NCBI GenBank assembly: GCA_947305555.1
Contig: CAMZDW010000006.1
Span: forward strand, 1-45,159
Direction of reading: 5' to 3'
Length of the DNA stretch: 45,159 bases
Source: an uncultured Elusimicrobium sp.
GTDB taxonomy: Bacteria; Elusimicrobiota; Elusimicrobia; Elusimicrobiales; Elusimicrobiaceae
In this document: in pieces, positions 43,184 through 45,159 of the stretch
How the letters are laid out: each line of letters starts with the position of its first letter
Position numbering within the stretch: position 1 is the stretch's first letter
Translations under genes and position numbers: made by a program
Notes under the pieces: generated by a model
Seen by the model: only the letters and a program-made list of their open reading frames with translations
What the model was told of the DNA's origin: nothing
The model's database searches: none

Positions 43184-44002
43184 ATGAAAAAAATTCTATG
43201 TGTGATGTGTGTTTTTGCAGTACTTGCCGCTTGTGCCAGCCAGCCGCTACGCAAAGAGTTTATCATTAACGGTGACCATGGCAAGTTGTCTGCCGTTTTG
43301 CAAATGCCGAAAGATAAAAAAACTTATCCGCTTGTGATTATTGCACATGGTTTTAACGCAAACAAAGAGATGTATTTGCTTACCGACCTCGCTACCCAAC
43401 TTAATGAGCGCGGAATAGCTACCTTGCTTTTTGATTTTAACGGGCATGGGACTAGCGAAGGTTCGTTTTTAGATATGACTATTCCTAACGAACTGGAAGA
43501 TGCACGCCGTGTGTATGCTTATGCTGAACAACTGCCGCATGTTGAATCAATTTCCATGGCGGGCCATTCTATGGGGGCGGTAGTAGTGGCCATGTTGGCC
43601 GGAGAATTAGGAGCCGATAAAATAAAAACTATTGTACTAATGTCCCCGGCGCCGGAGCTAACTGAAGATACTGCCAAGGGAGATTTATTCGGGATAAAGT
43701 ATGACCCGAAAAATGTGCCGGAGTATATTACCCTATCCAATGGACTTAAAGTAGGCCGCGCGTTTTTGGAAACTACCCCAACTGTGCCGATTTATGAAAC
43801 GTCAAAACGCTACGAAGGATCTGTGTTGGTGGTGCATAGCCAAGAAGACCAACTGGTCCCTTATCATTACGGCGTGGAATTTAGCCAGATTTACCAAGAC
43901 GCTAAATTAGAAACCCTTCACGGTTTTGACCACAATTTCACCCAGGATACGCCTGGTGTCAATCAGAAAATAGTCGATCATTTAGTTGAGCGGCTTTTCT
44001 AG
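43184..44002 (+). CDS. Alpha/beta hydrolase lipoprotein
   Basis: 272 residues. Lipobox VLAAC (C17). Alpha/beta hydrolase: oxyanion AHGFNANKEM, nucleophile elbow GHSMGA (S129), acid D222 in SQEDQLVP, His in HGFDHNF (H250). It is of the serine aminopeptidase S33/feruloyl-esterase-like kind. Anchored in the envelope, it would cleave an ester or amide of unknown type. AAAAGGA precedes the ATG. Confidence 0.87.
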   Translation: MKKILCVMCVFAVLAACASQPLRKEFIINGDHGKLSAVLQMPKDKKTYPLVIIAHGFNANKEMYLLTDLATQLNERGIATLLFDFNGHGTSEGSFLDMTIPNELEDARRVYAYAEQLPHVESISMAGHSMGAVVVAMLAGELGADKIKTIVLMSPAPELTEDTAKGDLFGIKYDPKNVPEYITLSNGLKVGRAFLETTPTVPIYETSKRYEGSVLVVHSQEDQLVPYHYGVEFSQIYQDAKLETLHGFDHNFTQDTPGVNQKIVDHLVERLF

Positions 44003-44180
44003 CCACTACCTAGTTATTCCGCCAACAATCGGAGATTGCTTTTCACAATTTGCATCCGTCGCACTTGTCCATTTGGCCGCTTATGTTTGTGACGGTGGCC
44101 TGTGGGGCTGGCGCTGACAGGTCTACTTGTGACGTGCTTTTTAGATCATGAAAGAAGAGAAATAGATCTGTTTGCCGATA
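44003..44180. other. Structured, gene-free region
   Basis: There is no convincing ORF in these 178 bp. It is richer in GC than its AT-rich surroundings and has several pairings: CAATC/GATTG near 44029-44038, CCGTC-CAC with GTGACGG (about 44068-44097) and CCTGT/ACAGG (about 44100-44122). It could hold a small RNA or an old gene remnant. Confidence 0.3.
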
Positions 44181-44181
44181 A

Positions 44182-44205
44182 AAAGCCCCGCAAAAGCGGG
44201 GCTTT
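44182..44205 (-). terminator. Terminator of the GIN-domain gene
   Basis: A perfect 10-bp stem AAAGCCCCGC (44182-44191) with GCGGGGCTTT (44196-44205), AAAA loop, T-run on the minus strand. Confidence 0.88.
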
Positions 44206-44234
44206 GGATTACCGATTTAAGTTAATATGAAGTG

Positions 44235-44921
44235 TTAAAAGTTAAACTCTACACTTCCGTCTGCTTGGGTAACTTGTCCGGCGACGCCGTTGTTGCCCAC
44301 ACCTGTCTGGGTGGCAATGAGTTTTTCAGTATCAATTTCGGCAAGCATACCTTTTTTGACGACCTCAAACAGGCCAGTAGTACCGGATAGTTCCACTTCC
44401 GCGCGGTCCAATGAAGAAACGCTAATTTTGTTTGCCTGAACATAGTCTATGTCCACGGAAGAACTTCCTTTGGCATCAATGTTTATTTGCGTAACGGCAA
44501 CATTTTTCATAGAAACTTCCCCGTTTTGATGTGTCTTAATAGTCAATTCTTGCCCTTGGAAAGGAGTTTTAGATTCAAAATCCGCTTCCCCGGCAACGCG
44601 CACCCGAACCAATTGCGGGGCAGTTACACGTATGGTTACATCATCATCGTCTCCCGTAAAAAAGGGTTCATTGTATTCAATAAAAAGAGTATCATCTTTT
44701 ACTTTTATTTTTGTGGCTTTGACCAGTTTGGCCGGGCCGCTGATAGCAAAAGCATGACTTGCTCCTTGTGAAAAATACACATTTACATCTCCTCCGCTCA
44801 CATCAATTGCGGAAAAAGCGGGCGCGTTTGGTACTTCGCGCGTTTTATATTCTTGTGCCCAGATGAAAGTCACACTCCCCAAAAGCACAGCTAATGCTAC
44901 TATTTTTGTCATTGGTTTCAT
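44235..44921 (-). CDS. Exported GIN-domain (DUF2807) protein
   Basis: 228 residues with a signal peptide (to about AQ, residue 23). The body is a repetitive right-handed beta-helix typical of the DUF2807/GIN domain: FSAIDVSGGDVNVYFSQG at the start (the family's common opening), then short strands with regular valine and glycine spacing, and IDAKGSSSVDIDYV. Such proteins are exported and probably bind at the cell surface; no activity is known. AGGAGA precedes the ATG. Confidence 0.85.
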   Translation of the reverse strand: MKPMTKIVALAVLLGSVTFIWAQEYKTREVPNAPAFSAIDVSGGDVNVYFSQGASHAFAISGPAKLVKATKIKVKDDTLFIEYNEPFFTGDDDDVTIRVTAPQLVRVRVAGEADFESKTPFQGQELTIKTHQNGEVSMKNVAVTQINIDAKGSSSVDIDYVQANKISVSSLDRAEVELSGTTGLFEVVKKGMLAEIDTEKLIATQTGVGNNGVAGQVTQADGSVEFNF

Positions 44922-45074
44922 AATTCGTCTCCTGATGGTGTTATAACAGTAAGATTATAACAAAAAAACGGATTGTGTTTGATGCGAAATTGTTACTAAT
45001 ATAAAAGGAAAATCTAATAAGTTACAAATCATAATTTTGGATCACTATAAAGAACCAATATATCACGTGAGTAG

Positions 45075-45159
45075 GGCAGTTATCCGCATATATTTGAGGA
45101 TAAAGAAAAAGCCCGCGAAACGTTGACCCGTGTACGTGAATTCTGCAAACAGAACCCCA
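45075..45159 (+). other. Open fragment at the right edge
   Basis: After a stop at 45072-45074 the frame stays open for 28 codons to the edge, with plausible coding character (EDKEKARETLTRVREFCKQNP). No ATG, GTG or TTG and no ribosome site is visible in the frame. It may be the internal part of a broken gene or a chance frame. The rest of 44922-45074 is AT-rich with no gene seen. Confidence 0.25.

Overview
The window reads as an ordinary bacterial chromosome segment with about 45 protein genes, one tRNA and short intergenic gaps. The cell is Gram-negative: there are lipoproteins with lipoboxes, an outer-membrane beta-barrel candidate, a WaaP/KdkA-type LPS-core kinase candidate and a Bor-family lipoprotein. 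It looks anaerobic and probably host-associated: NifU-like/GGGtGRT pair, several flavodoxin and flavin reductase proteins, ATP-type PEP carboxykinase, a sugar PTS, and Na+ or H+ coupled antiporters and symporters. The cut type IV pilin at the left end and families of exported proteins I cannot name fit a gut Elusimicrobiota member best. That placement is inference from gene content, not proven by a marker gene.

Layout. 1-8.2 kb: 3' part of a pilin gene, palindromic repeats, a flavin reductase-like gene, era, convergent serC, the NifU-like/GGGtGRT operon, two paralogous exported proteins and a membrane protein. 8.2-17.3 kb: typA with a hairpin in its leader, an FtsA-like protein with degenerate ATPase motifs, a 912-residue exported protein, and an aminotransferase-pckA pair. 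17.3-22.3 kb: a stand-alone SWIB protein, a MurNAc/glucose-type PTS EIIBC, a radical SAM protein divergent from a Sel1-repeat protein, a barrel candidate, and a possible papain-fold protein. 22.3-22.8 kb: tRNA-Arg(CCG) followed by two 208-bp tandem repeats, each carrying the tRNA 3' end. 23-31.4 kb: split chromate transporter with a broken TSUP gene, NhaC, cinA with an iron-sulfur flavoprotein-like gene, LPS kinase, acyltransferase-cysK, flavodoxin. 31.4-39.7 kb: tail-anchored protein, PAP2 phosphatase, flavin reductase-SDR pair, LTA-synthase-like sulfatase-fold enzyme, CDF cation transporter, AGCS symporter. 39.7 kb to the end: Bor-like lipoprotein with a membrane partner, VanX-type dipeptidase with a HAD lipoprotein, an alpha/beta hydrolase lipoprotein, a GIN-domain protein, and an open fragment at the edge.

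Shared themes. Amino-acid and central carbon metabolism (serC, aspartate-type aminotransferase, pckA, cysK) is spread among envelope genes. VanX and the MurNAc-type PTS would both fit salvage of peptidoglycan fragments. Many genes have a -10 of the form TAnAAT preceded by TGn, and several have the -10 only 6-8 nt before the ATG with little or no Shine-Dalgarno, which suggests leaderless mRNAs.

The most unusual structure is the tRNA-Arg tandem repeat (22301-22792). It resembles in layout the tyrT/rtT repeats of E. coli, or two nested mini-insertions at a tRNA 3'-end attachment site. The NifU-like/GGGtGRT operon is the best candidate for a conserved system of unknown function.
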